64,000 bases of DNA, from the NCBI GenBank assembly GCA_963849635.1, contig CAWKIA010000045.1:62001-126000 (forward strand), in the 5' to 3' direction. The DNA comes from CAVRUD01 sp963849635. GTDB taxonomy: Bacteria > Chloroflexota > Chloroflexia > Thermomicrobiales > UBA6265. The translations under genes were made by a program, and so were the position numbers. Shown piece after piece: positions 8,128-17,990 of this stretch. Numbering within the stretch: position 1 is the stretch's first letter; the number at the start of each line of letters is the position of its first letter. The notes under the pieces are model-generated. The model saw only the letters and a program-made list of their open reading frames with translations. It was not told the origin of the DNA and searched no databases.

Positions 8128-11100
8128 TTAGGTCGCTGGCGGCGGTGGTGGCGGTGCAGCTGAAGTTGGAGCAGGGGCCGCACCGACCTCCGTCTGTGGT
8201 GTGCCAGCCGGCAATTGGACTGATTCTTCCGCCGCTGCACTGTCGTCCGCCCCAGTCTGCGGTTGTTGGACCGCTGTATCTGGCGTGGCGGGACCGCTGG
8301 TCCCGTCCGAGCCGTCAGTGATCCCGGAGTTCAGTCCGGGTGATGCCTGCCCGGGGACATCTTCGACGCCGGACTCATCGATGACGATATCGGCTGGCTC
8401 GTAGCGGAAGACCGCTGCCCGCTCGGCGTCGGTGATCAATAGCGAGCCATCCGCCGAGGCGGCGATACCGATCGGCTGCTGGAACGCATTGCCGCCCACT
8501 TCGCGGAGCGAGTCGACGGCGGTTCCATCAGGCTGGAAGACCTCGACGCTGCTCGTGATCCGCGACGTGGCATAGATAAGCCCATCTGAGCCGATCGCCA
8601 GATAGGGTTCGACGTACGACCCTCCGACCCATGCCGGAACCGGGAACTGGCGGACGGGAAGTCCGGCGGTCGTGAAGACGCTGATCCGGGCATTGTCGGA
8701 GTCGGCGATGTAGACCTCGCCCTCAGCGGAAATCGCGATCCCGACTGGTTCCCGTAGCTTCCCGGGTTCTTCGCCCCAACCACCAAATGCGCGGACGAAC
8801 TCGCCACCGAGACCGAAGACCAGGACACGCTCGTTGCCGGTATCGACCACGTAAATCTCATCGTTATAGATCGCGACCGCCCGCGGACCGAAGAAGCTGT
8901 TCGGCTCCTGTTCGATCGCAACTGGCTCATTCTCCAGATCCACCTGCTGGCCAGAGCCGATCTCGCGCACGACCCGGCCCGAGCTGTCGATGGCGACCAC
9001 CCGGTGATTCCAGGTGTCGGCCACATAGACAAGCCCATCCGGACCAACCGCAACTCCAGTCGGCCCGAGCCCGTTGACCGAGCCGAATTCGACCACGCCG
9101 CCCTCTTCGCCAGAGCCCCACAGGCCGATGAAATTGCCATCGGCGTCGAACCGTTCTACTCGAAGGTTGCCCATGTCGACGACGTAGACATCGCCCGAGT
9201 TCGGGTCGATCGCGATTCCACGCGGTTCGCTGAACTTCCCGCGTTGATTCCCGGGGCCGGCCCGGTCGAAGAGGTTGAACGGGCCACTGTTGGGGGCAAT
9301 CCTGCCGGCGAGTTCGTCGTTGAACGCGACCGTGATCGTCTCGGCCGCCGGTGGGTTGGCGAGGTCGCGATAGAGCAGGAACTTGACCCCATCGATCCAA
9401 TGGGTCGGCAAGACGATGTCGGCAACGATGTCCCCAGCGTCGGGCGCGTTATAGGCGGCCGGAACTCGGTTCAGGTACGGATAGGTGCGCGGGGTATAGC
9501 CCGCCTCGGCCATGCCCTCTTCGGTCGGCGCAATCACGACCTCGGCATTGGCCGATGCTGCCGTGCCGCTCGCGTACGTCTCCAGGTTGGGGAAGTCGCG
9601 AAAGTACCAGCGGAATGGCCATTCGAGCTGTTCGTCGAGGGCGATGTTGAGACTCCGGCCCCCAGTCGTATCCCGGACCGATTCTCGGGTCAGGGTCGCG
9701 TCGCGAGAGAGACGATAGAGGCGGTCTACCAGCGGGCGGACCGCGCCAGTCGCCGTCCGTTGCGCCAGCAATTCAGTTCCGTCGTCGCCGTTGTAGTAGT
9801 TGAGAAGCATGGTGGAGCGTAGGCCGTACGCGCCCAGCACCACTCCGACGACGAGGATCGCGAGCACGCCTGCCTGTGCGCCGGCTCCATTGCGCAACTC
9901 GGCTCGGATGAGGCTGAATGCGGCGACGATCAGCGGAATCAGGACGAGGACGGCGACGAAGAGGGTCTGGCTGATGGCCTGCCCGCGCGAGTCGGCGGAG
10001 TCGATTCGCGACCCGAGGATGCCGACCGCCGCCAGGGTGACAAGCAGCCCGAGGTAGGTCAATGCCAGCAAGCCGCCTGTGCCGCGCAGCGCATCCCGCC
10101 AGTCGATCCGTTCCAACACCCGGCCAAGACCCATCCCGCCGAGCAGCACCAGCGGCAACACGACATGGGTTGCGTGCTCCGGTGTGCGGCCGGAACTGAA
10201 GGCAAACAGGAGAAAGGTGGTCGCGAACCAACCTCCGAACAGCGGCCAGTGGGCGGCCGCGCCGGTTGCCCCTTCATCGGCCGTGGCGGTTGAGATCGGC
10301 GAGAGATAGACGGCCGTCACCGCGAACAGGATGGCCAGCGGCTCGTAGAGCAGGGAGGCGAGCAGGTAGAACTGGGTCGGCGCCGTTCCCGGGTCGGTCG
10401 TCACCAACCGGCCCCAATCAGCGAAGGTGTAGCCAAGGCCGGCAATGGCTCCGATGTCGCTGAACATGCGTGTGAAGAGGATGAGCAAGGTCGCGACTAG
10501 GCCCGAGACGATTGAGGCCAGCGTGCCTGGAACGGACGCGATCGCTCGGGTTGTCTGGCGGACCGCGCCGGACTTCGACTTGTCGGACGCCGATTCAATG
10601 ATGACGCCCACTACGAGGCCAAGAAGCACCGTGATGGCCGCCGGACCGCTGGCGATCAGGCAGCCGAGGGCAATGCCTGCCAGGACGCACCAGCGACGGA
10701 CCGAGGCGGGACTGTGGCCGGGGCGCCCAATACGCAGCATCGCGGCGACGGTGGCCAGGGCGCTGCCGGCCACGATGATCTCGGGCTCGCCGGTGCGGGA
10801 TGCGTAAACCAGCGTCGGCGACAGCGCCACCAGGATGCTCATCCCGAGAGCGGCATAGCGGCCGACGAACGGGCGCAGGCTCCAGGCGAGTGGCACCATC
10901 GCCACCCCGACGATCGCGGGCATGACCCGCGCAATCGCGTCCGTTGTCCCGAACAGGAAGAAACCGAATGCCTGCAAGATGAGCAGGAGGGGAGCGGTCT
11001 CCGGCAGGTTGGCGCCTGGCTCAAGCGAGCGGCCCTGGTAGAGCGCGAAGGCGTCATATGCGCGCTGGGCTTCACTGGGCGAGAGGGCCCAGACGTCGAG

Positions 11101-11310
11101 ATCAGTCAGGCGGAGTGCCACTGCCCCGATCCCGGCGATCAGGGCGAGAATGGTGACCCAGCTAACGGCCCCGAGATCGATCGTACGATCCAGAAACGTG
11201 CCCTGATTGCCGGCGGGACCGGGATCTGACCGCGCGCGGTCTGGCGACGGTTCGCGCGCTTCGAGCGCCGGATGCTCCACCCTCTCGTCTCCCTGACGTA
11301 GCGTCGACAT
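8128..11310 (-). CDS. GT-C-type membrane glycosyltransferase-like protein fused to C-terminal NHL repeats
   Basis: This 1060-residue protein has three parts. About residues 45-510 are multi-spanning hydrophobic helices of PMT/ArnT type. A domain around residues 540-680 contains WPFRWYFRDFPNLETY and corresponds to the C-terminal domain of the two neighbours. About residues 690-1000 hold six NHL blades (RGIAIDPNSGDVYVVDMGN, TGVAVGPDGLVYVADTWN, RAVAIYNDEIYVVDTGN and others). A Pro/Ala-rich tail ends the protein. The HHDES acidic loop of the neighbours is replaced by LSPSEAQRAY, so the catalytic Asp may be lost. The ATG at 11310 is used. It is probably a cell-surface protein binding or modifying glycan, and is last in the leftward cluster. 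Confidence 0.75.
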   Translation of the reverse strand: MSTLRQGDERVEHPALEAREPSPDRARSDPGPAGNQGTFLDRTIDLGAVSWVTILALIAGIGAVALRLTDLDVWALSPSEAQRAYDAFALYQGRSLEPGANLPETAPLLLILQAFGFFLFGTTDAIARVMPAIVGVAMVPLAWSLRPFVGRYAALGMSILVALSPTLVYASRTGEPEIIVAGSALATVAAMLRIGRPGHSPASVRRWCVLAGIALGCLIASGPAAITVLLGLVVGVIIESASDKSKSGAVRQTTRAIASVPGTLASIVSGLVATLLILFTRMFSDIGAIAGLGYTFADWGRLVTTDPGTAPTQFYLLASLLYEPLAILFAVTAVYLSPISTATADEGATGAAAHWPLFGGWFATTFLLFAFSSGRTPEHATHVVLPLVLLGGMGLGRVLERIDWRDALRGTGGLLALTYLGLLVTLAAVGILGSRIDSADSRGQAISQTLFVAVLVLIPLIVAAFSLIRAELRNGAGAQAGVLAILVVGVVLGAYGLRSTMLLNYYNGDDGTELLAQRTATGAVRPLVDRLYRLSRDATLTRESVRDTTGGRSLNIALDEQLEWPFRWYFRDFPNLETYASGTAASANAEVVIAPTEEGMAEAGYTPRTYPYLNRVPAAYNAPDAGDIVADIVLPTHWIDGVKFLLYRDLANPPAAETITVAFNDELAGRIAPNSGPFNLFDRAGPGNQRGKFSEPRGIAIDPNSGDVYVVDMGNLRVERFDADGNFIGLWGSGEEGGVVEFGSVNGLGPTGVAVGPDGLVYVADTWNHRVVAIDSSGRVVREIGSGQQVDLENEPVAIEQEPNSFFGPRAVAIYNDEIYVVDTGNERVLVFGLGGEFVRAFGGWGEEPGKLREPVGIAISAEGEVYIADSDNARISVFTTAGLPVRQFPVPAWVGGSYVEPYLAIGSDGLIYATSRITSSVEVFQPDGTAVDSLREVGGNAFQQPIGIAASADGSLLITDAERAAVFRYEPADIVIDESGVEDVPGQASPGLNSGITDGSDGTSGPATPDTAVQQPQTGADDSAAAEESVQLPAGTPQTEVGAAPAPTSAAPPPPPPAT

Positions 11311-11328
11311 CAATTCATCAATCCAGGA

Positions 11329-13827
11329 TCAGTAGCGAATCGTGTTGAGCAGCGGGATGAGATCGTTGCGGACATAGACGGTGAATCCGAAGCCGCTGAT
11401 CTGAACCGGAAGATCCCGATACATCACCAACCGGTAGACCCGCTGTTGCCCTTCTGGCTCGAACTGCGTCCCCACACTGTCTACGACTGATCCAACGATT
11501 GCTCCAGGCCCGTGGGGATCTTCCGCATCATCCCAGGCCGATCGACCGGGGCTCACCTCAGGCGCAATCGCGAAGTTCCGATAGATACTCTCGGGGAAGT
11601 GCCAACGCATCACGTATGCCTGTGGCGTGTAGCCTGCCATTTGGTCTTCGACATTGTCGATGTTGTCGTTCGCGACAAGAAGCACATCCGCTGATGCCTC
11701 ATCCCATGCGGGGATTTCATTGAGGGGGCGGTTGTAGAAGACTCGACGCTGAAAATCGCGCAGATACCATTGCATCGGCCAGGCGGTGCCACTGTCATAC
11801 CAAACAACGAGATCGTCACCGCCGTAGAGTTCGTCCGACAGCGTATTGAGTTCGGCCATCACTCGGGTGACGTCCGGCGACGTCTGGTTGTACATCAACA
11901 TGTCAACCGGTGTGTCACCCTGGAGATAGCTCAGTCGCCAAGACGCATGAACCTGGAGCAGCGCCAGAACTGCCACCACCGCAACCAGCGCATCCCGGCC
12001 CGTCATCCGAAAACCGCGCCAGAGAACCGATGCCGCCAGGACAAGAAAACCAGCGAGTGGCGGCAGGGCGAGCAGCCACCAGCGGTCGAGCGAGTGGACG
12101 GTAATGACACGATGGAAAGGTCCATCGTTGATGCGTTCAAAATCCCCATAGGTTAATTGCCCGACCAGGAAGAACCACGCCCCGGCGCATGCAACCAGCC
12201 CAATGACGACCAGGGCGGCGGCCCACGGCGGGACGGTCCACCCAAATCGGACGCTCGGCTGCCGCCTGAGTACCCGCCACCGGTTTGCGGCGTCATCGAC
12301 CACGATCCCGCCGAGGAGGATGGCGGGTAAGGTGATATGCATCAGCAGCCAGGGCATCTTTTCGCCGGCATACGACAGGCCCGCGAGGATCAGCACCAGC
12401 CAGGTCGTCAGAAACAGCCGGACGAAGAGCCGGGCCGGTGGCGGCCCGCTGCCGCGCACAGCTCGGATCGCGTGGAGCCCGGCGACCGCCGCTCCCAGCA
12501 CACCGAGCAAGATGGCCAGGAACTCGTACTGCGGCGCGAGCAACAGGTAGAAGAACCAGGGTTGGTCGCCACGTTGCTCGCCTTGCTGGCCAAGCCAGTA
12601 GAGCAAGGTTCCGTCCGTGGCGATCGTGCCGGAGGCGAGGCCGTAGAGGTTCGTGAAAAAGGTCGTGAACATCGCGGCGGTGAGGCCCAGGAAGAGCATC
12701 GCCGCGATCGACAGTCCGGTGGCGTCATGACGAATCGCCACAACCGCCGCTTCGATGGAGCCAGGCTCGCTATCGTCGAGCATGCCGACGCCGCCATGTT
12801 GGCGACGTTCGTCCAGGATCATCCAGACGCACGAACCGATGAACGCAACAAGGATGACGATGACGGCGATCGTCAGTGGATGGGTGAATAGGTCTACATA
12901 ATACTGGCGTTCCATCTCGGCAGTTGGTTGGTCCCATGGAATCTCGGGCAGGGGATTGTCGACGATACGGCGAACGGCGAATACGGCCGCTCCAAGGAGC
13001 GCAACGGCGGCAATCTGGACGGAGAGCAGCGGGCGCAGCTTGCCCCAGAGCAACGCGCCCCAAATGAAGCCGCCGAAGATGGCTACCAGGGCAAAGACGA
13101 TCTCATGGTTGGCGAATAGCACCGCCAGCGTGATCGCGCCCGTGATGAGCCATCGCCGCTCGGGTCGCTGGCGGTAACGGACGATGCATGTGAAAAGCAG
13201 GATCGATCCCAGCGCGGTGTACGGATCGTGCCGGATGTAGCGGGTGTAGTAGAGGAACGTCGGCGAGATCAGAAAGAGCAGTGAAGCGGTAAGCGCTCCG
13301 ACCCGCCCCAGCAAATCCGGCGCCCGAAGGAGCCACGGTGACGCGACGATGAGCACCCCGGCAAGTGCGGGCAGCATGCGCGAAGTCGCGTCAGAGTCGC
13401 CAAAGAGCAGGTAGACCAGAGCGTTGGTTTCGAACAGGAACGGCCCGTGCATAAGCGGGTCGTGCCGGAATCCGTTCCCCTGCGATAGGACCCAAGAATA
13501 GTAGGCATGCAGGGACTCATCGTGGTGGATCGCCCGCTTCCCGAGGTCCCAGAATCGCGTCAATGCCGCGGCGGCGATCAAGACGACGTAGAGCGCCGAC
13601 TCGACGGTGAGCGCAAAGCCGAGTGGTCCGGCCTTGGCTCCAGGCCGGACAGCCGCCGTCGCCAACGAACCGTTTCGATCTAGACTCGGCGTACGCCGAT
13701 GCCCGGCCAATTGCGGAGCGACCGGCCGGCTCAAGATCGCAGGCCCGCCGCTGGCGACTGACGTGACAAGCGACGGAGATAGTTGCGCCTGAGCGGTGCG
13801 GTCGCGACGTCGCGGACGTTGCGTCAT
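11329..13827 (-). CDS. Agl23/TIGR03663-like GT-C membrane protein, paralog 1
   Basis: The 832-residue multi-spanning protein is similar to the TIGR03663 family (flippase-associated protein Agl23 group), thought to act in glycan transfer at the outer face of the membrane. After about 65 cytoplasmic, Arg/Pro-rich residues the first helix leads to AIHHDESLHAYYSW, the Asp/Glu loop expected for a lipid-sugar-dependent GT-C enzyme. The segment GTIATDGTLLYWLGQQGEQRG and the C-terminal WYLRDFQRR domain are shared with the next gene. The ATG at 13827 has TGGAG upstream; the frame is open to 13989 but without support. It stops 18 bases before the NHL fusion start and 124 bases after the upstream paralog. 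Confidence 0.8.
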   Translation of the reverse strand: MTQRPRRRDRTAQAQLSPSLVTSVASGGPAILSRPVAPQLAGHRRTPSLDRNGSLATAAVRPGAKAGPLGFALTVESALYVVLIAAAALTRFWDLGKRAIHHDESLHAYYSWVLSQGNGFRHDPLMHGPFLFETNALVYLLFGDSDATSRMLPALAGVLIVASPWLLRAPDLLGRVGALTASLLFLISPTFLYYTRYIRHDPYTALGSILLFTCIVRYRQRPERRWLITGAITLAVLFANHEIVFALVAIFGGFIWGALLWGKLRPLLSVQIAAVALLGAAVFAVRRIVDNPLPEIPWDQPTAEMERQYYVDLFTHPLTIAVIVILVAFIGSCVWMILDERRQHGGVGMLDDSEPGSIEAAVVAIRHDATGLSIAAMLFLGLTAAMFTTFFTNLYGLASGTIATDGTLLYWLGQQGEQRGDQPWFFYLLLAPQYEFLAILLGVLGAAVAGLHAIRAVRGSGPPPARLFVRLFLTTWLVLILAGLSYAGEKMPWLLMHITLPAILLGGIVVDDAANRWRVLRRQPSVRFGWTVPPWAAALVVIGLVACAGAWFFLVGQLTYGDFERINDGPFHRVITVHSLDRWWLLALPPLAGFLVLAASVLWRGFRMTGRDALVAVVAVLALLQVHASWRLSYLQGDTPVDMLMYNQTSPDVTRVMAELNTLSDELYGGDDLVVWYDSGTAWPMQWYLRDFQRRVFYNRPLNEIPAWDEASADVLLVANDNIDNVEDQMAGYTPQAYVMRWHFPESIYRNFAIAPEVSPGRSAWDDAEDPHGPGAIVGSVVDSVGTQFEPEGQQRVYRLVMYRDLPVQISGFGFTVYVRNDLIPLLNTIRY

Positions 13828-13951
13828 CGCCGGTGGGTCTCCACGCTTTGCCCTCGCGGCGCACCGGTGCGCCGATCGCTCGTTCGTTCGCGGATTTCGA
13901 TGGTTCTGCCTAACCCGTCGAGTATACGACGGCAGGCTGCGCCGGCCCGGA

Positions 13952-16285
13952 TCAATACCGGATTTCGTTGAGCATCGGCAGGTGATCATTTCGGACGAAG
14001 ACGGTGTAGTTGAAATGCATCGTCTCGGCCGGAATCTCTCGGTACATCACGATCCGATAGAGGCGTTGCTGACCGTCGGGGTCGGTCTGCGTCTCCAGGC
14101 TGTCCTGTACCGAGCGGACGATGTCGATTGGACCGTGAGGGTCTTCGGCGTCTTTCCAGGCCGATTTGCCTGGATCAAGTTCCGGCGCAATCGCGAAGTT
14201 GCGGTAGATGTAGTACTCGGGCTCGTGCCAGCGGAGGACGTATTCCTGGGCGGTGAAGGCCGCGAGTTGGCCCTGAGTAGAGCCGAGATGGCCGTTGGCG
14301 ACGATGACGACATCGGCATCCTCGGGGGGCGCGGACAGGGAGCCGTTGAATGTGTGCAGGTTGGGGAAGTCGCGGAAGTACCAGCGTAAGGGCCACTCCA
14401 CGCCGCTGCTGCCGGTGTCGACCCAGATGTTGAGGCCGTCACCGCCGGTCAGCTCATTGGAGAGCGTTCCCAGCTCGGAGACCATGCGGGACACGTCGGG
14501 CGAGGTCGTGTTGTAGATCAGGGAGTCGTAGGGGACATCGCCCTGGAGATAGGTCAGCCGCCAGCCCGCGTGCGTCTCATAGCCAACGAGCACGAGCGTG
14601 GCCGCGATGAGCGTCGCGCGAATGGTCCGGGACGCGCCTATGCCGAACCAGCCCACCGCCACCAGGAGGACCACCGCGATCACCGGCAGCGACATCAACC
14701 ACCAGTCGCTGCGGGCCGCGTCCGTCACTGTCCGGCCGACGGCGCCGGTGCCGAACTCGCCGTAGGTCAGGTTGGCCGCCAGGATGAACCAGCTCGCCGC
14801 CGCGACGGTCATCGCGACGGCGATTGCCGGCACCGCCCAGCTCAGCCAACCGGCGGGAAGAACCGTTGCCTCGGCGGTTTCCTGAGACCGCCGCGCCCGC
14901 CACCAATGACCGAGGTCATCGACGACGGTCGCCCCCAGGAGGATCGCCGGCAGGGTGATGTGGACCACCAGCCAGGGCATCTTTTCGCCGGCGTAGGAGA
15001 GACCAAGGAAGATCGTTCCCAGCCACACGGTCAGGAAGAGCCGGCAGAAGAGATTTGGTGATGCTGGGGTTCGCGAGATGAGCGAGCGTCCCGCCTGCCA
15101 GATCGTCATCACCGCGCCGATCAGACTCAGCGTGACGGCGATCACCTCGTATTGCGGCATCAGGAGCAGGAAGTAGAACCACGGTTGGTCGCCGCGCTGC
15201 ACACCTTGCTGGCCGAGCCAGTAGAGCAGCGTGCCGTCCGTGGCAATAGTCCCCGACGCCAATCCCTCGAGGTTGGTATAGAAGGTCGTAAACAGGGTCG
15301 CGAAGATGGCGACCCCGATGAGCAGGGCAATGGCGATCCCGGTCGAGTCGCGTCCCATCGCCAGAATCATCGCCTCGGTCGAGCCGGGCGCGGCTCCGTC
15401 GAGCATGCCCTCGCCGCGACGCCGGCGCTCGTCAGTGATCGTCCACCAACATGCCGCCACGAAGATCACGAGGAGGCCCACCAACGTCAGGATCATCGGG
15501 TGGGTCAGGAGGTCGCGGTAGTACTCCGCCTCCGCGTCCCGGGTGGGGTTACTCCATGGAATCGCGGGCAGGGGCTCGGACACGAACCGGCGCACCAGGA
15601 TGACGGCCGCTCCCGCCAGCGCAATCGCCGCCAACTGGATTGCCAGCAGTGGGCGAAGCCTGCCCCAGAGCAGCGTCGCCCAGATGAATCCCGCGAAGAC
15701 CGCGGCCAGGGCGAAGACGATCTCGTGGTTCGTGAAGAGGAACGCGAGCGTTGCGGCTCCTCCCAGCAGCCAGCGGCGGGCGGGAGCCTCCTTGTACCGG
15801 ACTATGCAGGTGAACAGGAGCAGCGCGCCGAGAGCGGTGTACGCATCGTGGCGGATATAGCGGGTGTAGTAGAGGAAGGACGGGGAGACCAGCAGCATGA
15901 ACGAAGCCGCCAGCGCCCCGAATTTCCCCAGCAATTGTGGCGAGCGCAGCAGCCAGGGCGTGGCGACCAGCAGGACCCCAGCCAGAGCGGGCAGATACCT
16001 GGCCGTCGCGTCCGAATCGCCGAAGATCAGGTAGACCAGGGCATTCGCTTCGAAGAGGAATGGCCCATGCATCAGCGGGTGATGCCGGTAGCCGCCACCG
16101 GTGGCGAGCAGCCAGGAGTAGTAGGCGTGCAGGGATTCGTCGTGGTGGAGTGCCCGTGATCCCAGATCCCAGAAGCGGGTCAGAGCGGCCAGGACGATGA
16201 AGGTCGCGTACAGGGCATGCTCGACGGTAATGCGAACGGAGCGCTTCGCCTCCCCACACGTCTCCCGAACCCAGACACTCGACAC
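13952..16285 (-). CDS. Agl23/TIGR03663-like GT-C membrane protein, paralog 2
   Basis: The 777-residue protein is the clear tandem duplicate of the preceding entry: ALHHDESLHAYYSW near the first periplasmic loop, GTIATDGTLLYWLGQQGVQRG in the middle, SPDVSRMVSELGTLSNEL and WYFRDFPNLHTF in the exported C-terminal part, and the same ending NEIRY. About a dozen hydrophobic helices are visible. The GTG at 16285 (AGGAG ten bases upstream) is preferred to the ATG-less extension to 16336. It is the first gene of the leftward cluster; a 197-base divergent region separates it from the anchored protein at 16483. Confidence 0.8.
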   Translation of the reverse strand: MSSVWVRETCGEAKRSVRITVEHALYATFIVLAALTRFWDLGSRALHHDESLHAYYSWLLATGGGYRHHPLMHGPFLFEANALVYLIFGDSDATARYLPALAGVLLVATPWLLRSPQLLGKFGALAASFMLLVSPSFLYYTRYIRHDAYTALGALLLFTCIVRYKEAPARRWLLGGAATLAFLFTNHEIVFALAAVFAGFIWATLLWGRLRPLLAIQLAAIALAGAAVILVRRFVSEPLPAIPWSNPTRDAEAEYYRDLLTHPMILTLVGLLVIFVAACWWTITDERRRRGEGMLDGAAPGSTEAMILAMGRDSTGIAIALLIGVAIFATLFTTFYTNLEGLASGTIATDGTLLYWLGQQGVQRGDQPWFYFLLLMPQYEVIAVTLSLIGAVMTIWQAGRSLISRTPASPNLFCRLFLTVWLGTIFLGLSYAGEKMPWLVVHITLPAILLGATVVDDLGHWWRARRSQETAEATVLPAGWLSWAVPAIAVAMTVAAASWFILAANLTYGEFGTGAVGRTVTDAARSDWWLMSLPVIAVVLLVAVGWFGIGASRTIRATLIAATLVLVGYETHAGWRLTYLQGDVPYDSLIYNTTSPDVSRMVSELGTLSNELTGGDGLNIWVDTGSSGVEWPLRWYFRDFPNLHTFNGSLSAPPEDADVVIVANGHLGSTQGQLAAFTAQEYVLRWHEPEYYIYRNFAIAPELDPGKSAWKDAEDPHGPIDIVRSVQDSLETQTDPDGQQRLYRIVMYREIPAETMHFNYTVFVRNDHLPMLNEIRY

Positions 16286-16482
16286 GATCGTTCGACTCCT
16301 GTCACGCCGTTTGCTTCCAAGCACAAGCAACCTCAATACAACCTACTGGACGCGCAGGCCGGCGGAGAGGTTACACCACGAACCTGAAGGCCGGGGCCGA
16401 GCGCAAGATTGGTATGGTCCTCGGACAGTATCCTTTGCGCTGGCATGGCGGCGTGGTCGCCGGACAGCGGGTTGAGGTAGGC

Positions 16483-17237
16483 GTGAGTCACCACTACAAA
16501 CGGGAACAACGGCGTGCGCGCATCATCGCTCTGATCGCTGCTGTCGTCCTGCTGGCGATCGCTATCCCGCTCTTTGCCATGCCTCGCCTTCGCCTGGATG
16601 TCGCCGAAACGCTGGGTGTAGTTCCTAATCACGCTCGCGAAGAGCTGTTGTCGGGAGCGTCTGGGCTGGAACTGGTCGTCCTGGTCGAAGAGATTCCGGT
16701 CGAGTTTACGTTGCCGATCCAGGAGTACACGGCGGTCTACGTTGCCGAGCACACATCGGATGGCGTAGTCCTGCACGACCTCAGCATCGATCGCATCATT
16801 TCGGTTCCGCTGCAGCGCTACGACTACATCAGCGCCGCCGCGGACCGCTCCGCGATCCTGTTGGTTGACGAGCAAGCGCGCCCCGCCCAGGCGGTGCTGG
16901 TGACGATCGCCAGCGGAGAGGTGCGCGAGCTTCCCCCGGGGAAACCAATCCGGGCATCCCGGGCGAATGGACCGCCGACATCTTCGCGGGGACCGCCGGC
17001 TGCAATGCGGTCTCGCCGGACGGAAACTGGGTTGCCTGCGCCACGGGCGCTCCGCGCGTGTTCGGAGATTGGGATCTGTACATTCACCCCGCCGGCCGGT
17101 CCAAAGATAAGACATACCTGATGAACGGCTTAGGATCCACGCCGATCCTGGGCTGGGCGGCGGACGAAAGCGCGCTCTACCTCCAGAACGAAGAAGGCGT
17201 CATCAAGATCCCGCTGGACCTCGACGATGCCGGTTGA
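16483..17237 (+). CDS. membrane-anchored hypothetical protein with propeller-like ending (frameshifted)
   Basis: The protein starts at GTG 16483 with GAGGT upstream. A short basic N-terminus (SHHYKREQRRAR) precedes one hydrophobic helix (IIALIAAVVLLAIAIPLFAM), so most of it lies outside the membrane. After about residue 150 the frame breaks in a run of five C at 16933-16937. Restoring one base gives a continuation GETNPGIPGEWTADIF through SPDGNWVACATG, a TolB-like beta-propeller blade motif, to a stop at 17237. Total is about 251 residues. No enzyme signature is visible. It is divergent from the GT-C cluster and may share its regulation. Confidence 0.55.
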
Positions 17238-17289
17238 GGCCTGTCGGGCATCAAAGATTTTGTAGCGCCTGAGGGGATTCATGTAGCCT

Positions 17290-17435
17290 GTCATCCCGAG
17301 CTTGTCGAGGGATCTAGAGGGAGATGGCATCCCGTCGTCGTCGCCGTCTTCGTGAGCACGATGGCGTGTTCCCGGAGGCCGGGGCTTCATTGTTCCCCCC
17401 CGCCCATCGAAATCCCTCGACAAGCTCGGGATGAC
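17290..17435. repeat. 146-bp inverted-repeat element, copy 2
   Basis: The arms are 17290-17315 and 17410-17435, nearly identical to copy 1. The left end reads GTCATCCCGAGCTTGTCGAG and continues GGATCTAGAGGGAGA as in copy 1. The interior shares CGGAGGCCGG followed by GCTTC. The total length equals copies 1 and 3. It lies in the convergent gap between the anchored protein and the flavin reductase. Confidence 0.85.
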
Positions 17436-17468
17436 TGGGGAGGCTGAGCCGGACTTGCCAGACTCATT

Positions 17469-17960
17469 TTACCCAGCGTGGCGGAACCCGGCCGCGCGCA
17501 TCGTCAGCGGGTCTCCCTCATTGAGGACTCGGGCCTCGATGACCTCGCCGATGAGCACAACAGAGTCACCGGTGGGCGTCTCCGAGGTGATCGCGCATTC
17601 TACGAAGCCCAGCGCGGCGGCCAGGGCCGGTGTCCCGCGCTGGGTCGGAACTGTTTCCAGCTCATAGGCTGCGAACTTGTCGCCCGCGCGTGCTTTTGGC
17701 CGGCCGAGATTCCCCGCCAGTTCCCGCTGACCATCGGCAAGCGGGCAGACCGTGAAGTGCCCGTCGGCACGGATCAACCCAAGCGTGGCGCTGTCGATCT
17801 CGATTGAGAGCGCCACCAGCGGGGGATCGAACGAGACCTGCGAGAGCCAGTTTGCGGTGAAAATGCCGCGGTCATTATCATGCGCCGCCGTGACCGCGTA
17901 GAGGCCATAGGTGAATTGCCGCAGGACGACCTTGCGCGCATTCGGATCGTGGTCGACCAC
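17469..17960 (-). CDS. flavin reductase-like domain protein
   Basis: This 163-residue single-domain protein of the flavin reductase-like (split-barrel FMN-binding) family supplies reduced flavin to monooxygenases or acts as a standalone NAD(P)H:flavin reductase. Typical features are the early TYGLYAVTA strand, the FTANWLSQVSFDPPLVALSIE segment that contacts FMN, and the later FVECAITSETPTGDSVVLIGEV. The GTG start at 17960 has a GGGGG-rich ribosome site. The cupin gene lies 30 bases upstream on the same strand, so the two probably form a pair. No partner oxygenase is seen nearby. Confidence 0.8.
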   Translation of the reverse strand: MVDHDPNARKVVLRQFTYGLYAVTAAHDNDRGIFTANWLSQVSFDPPLVALSIEIDSATLGLIRADGHFTVCPLADGQRELAGNLGRPKARAGDKFAAYELETVPTQRGTPALAAALGFVECAITSETPTGDSVVLIGEVIEARVLNEGDPLTMRAAGFRHAG

Positions 17961-17990
17961 CTTCGCCCCCCTGACTGCTCGTTGACCGGC

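Noticed and set aside
15152..16159. A 335-codon open frame antisense to the second GT-C protein
   Set aside because: It is Arg/Gln/Glu-rich with no domain and is explained by the codon bias of the membrane protein on the other strand.
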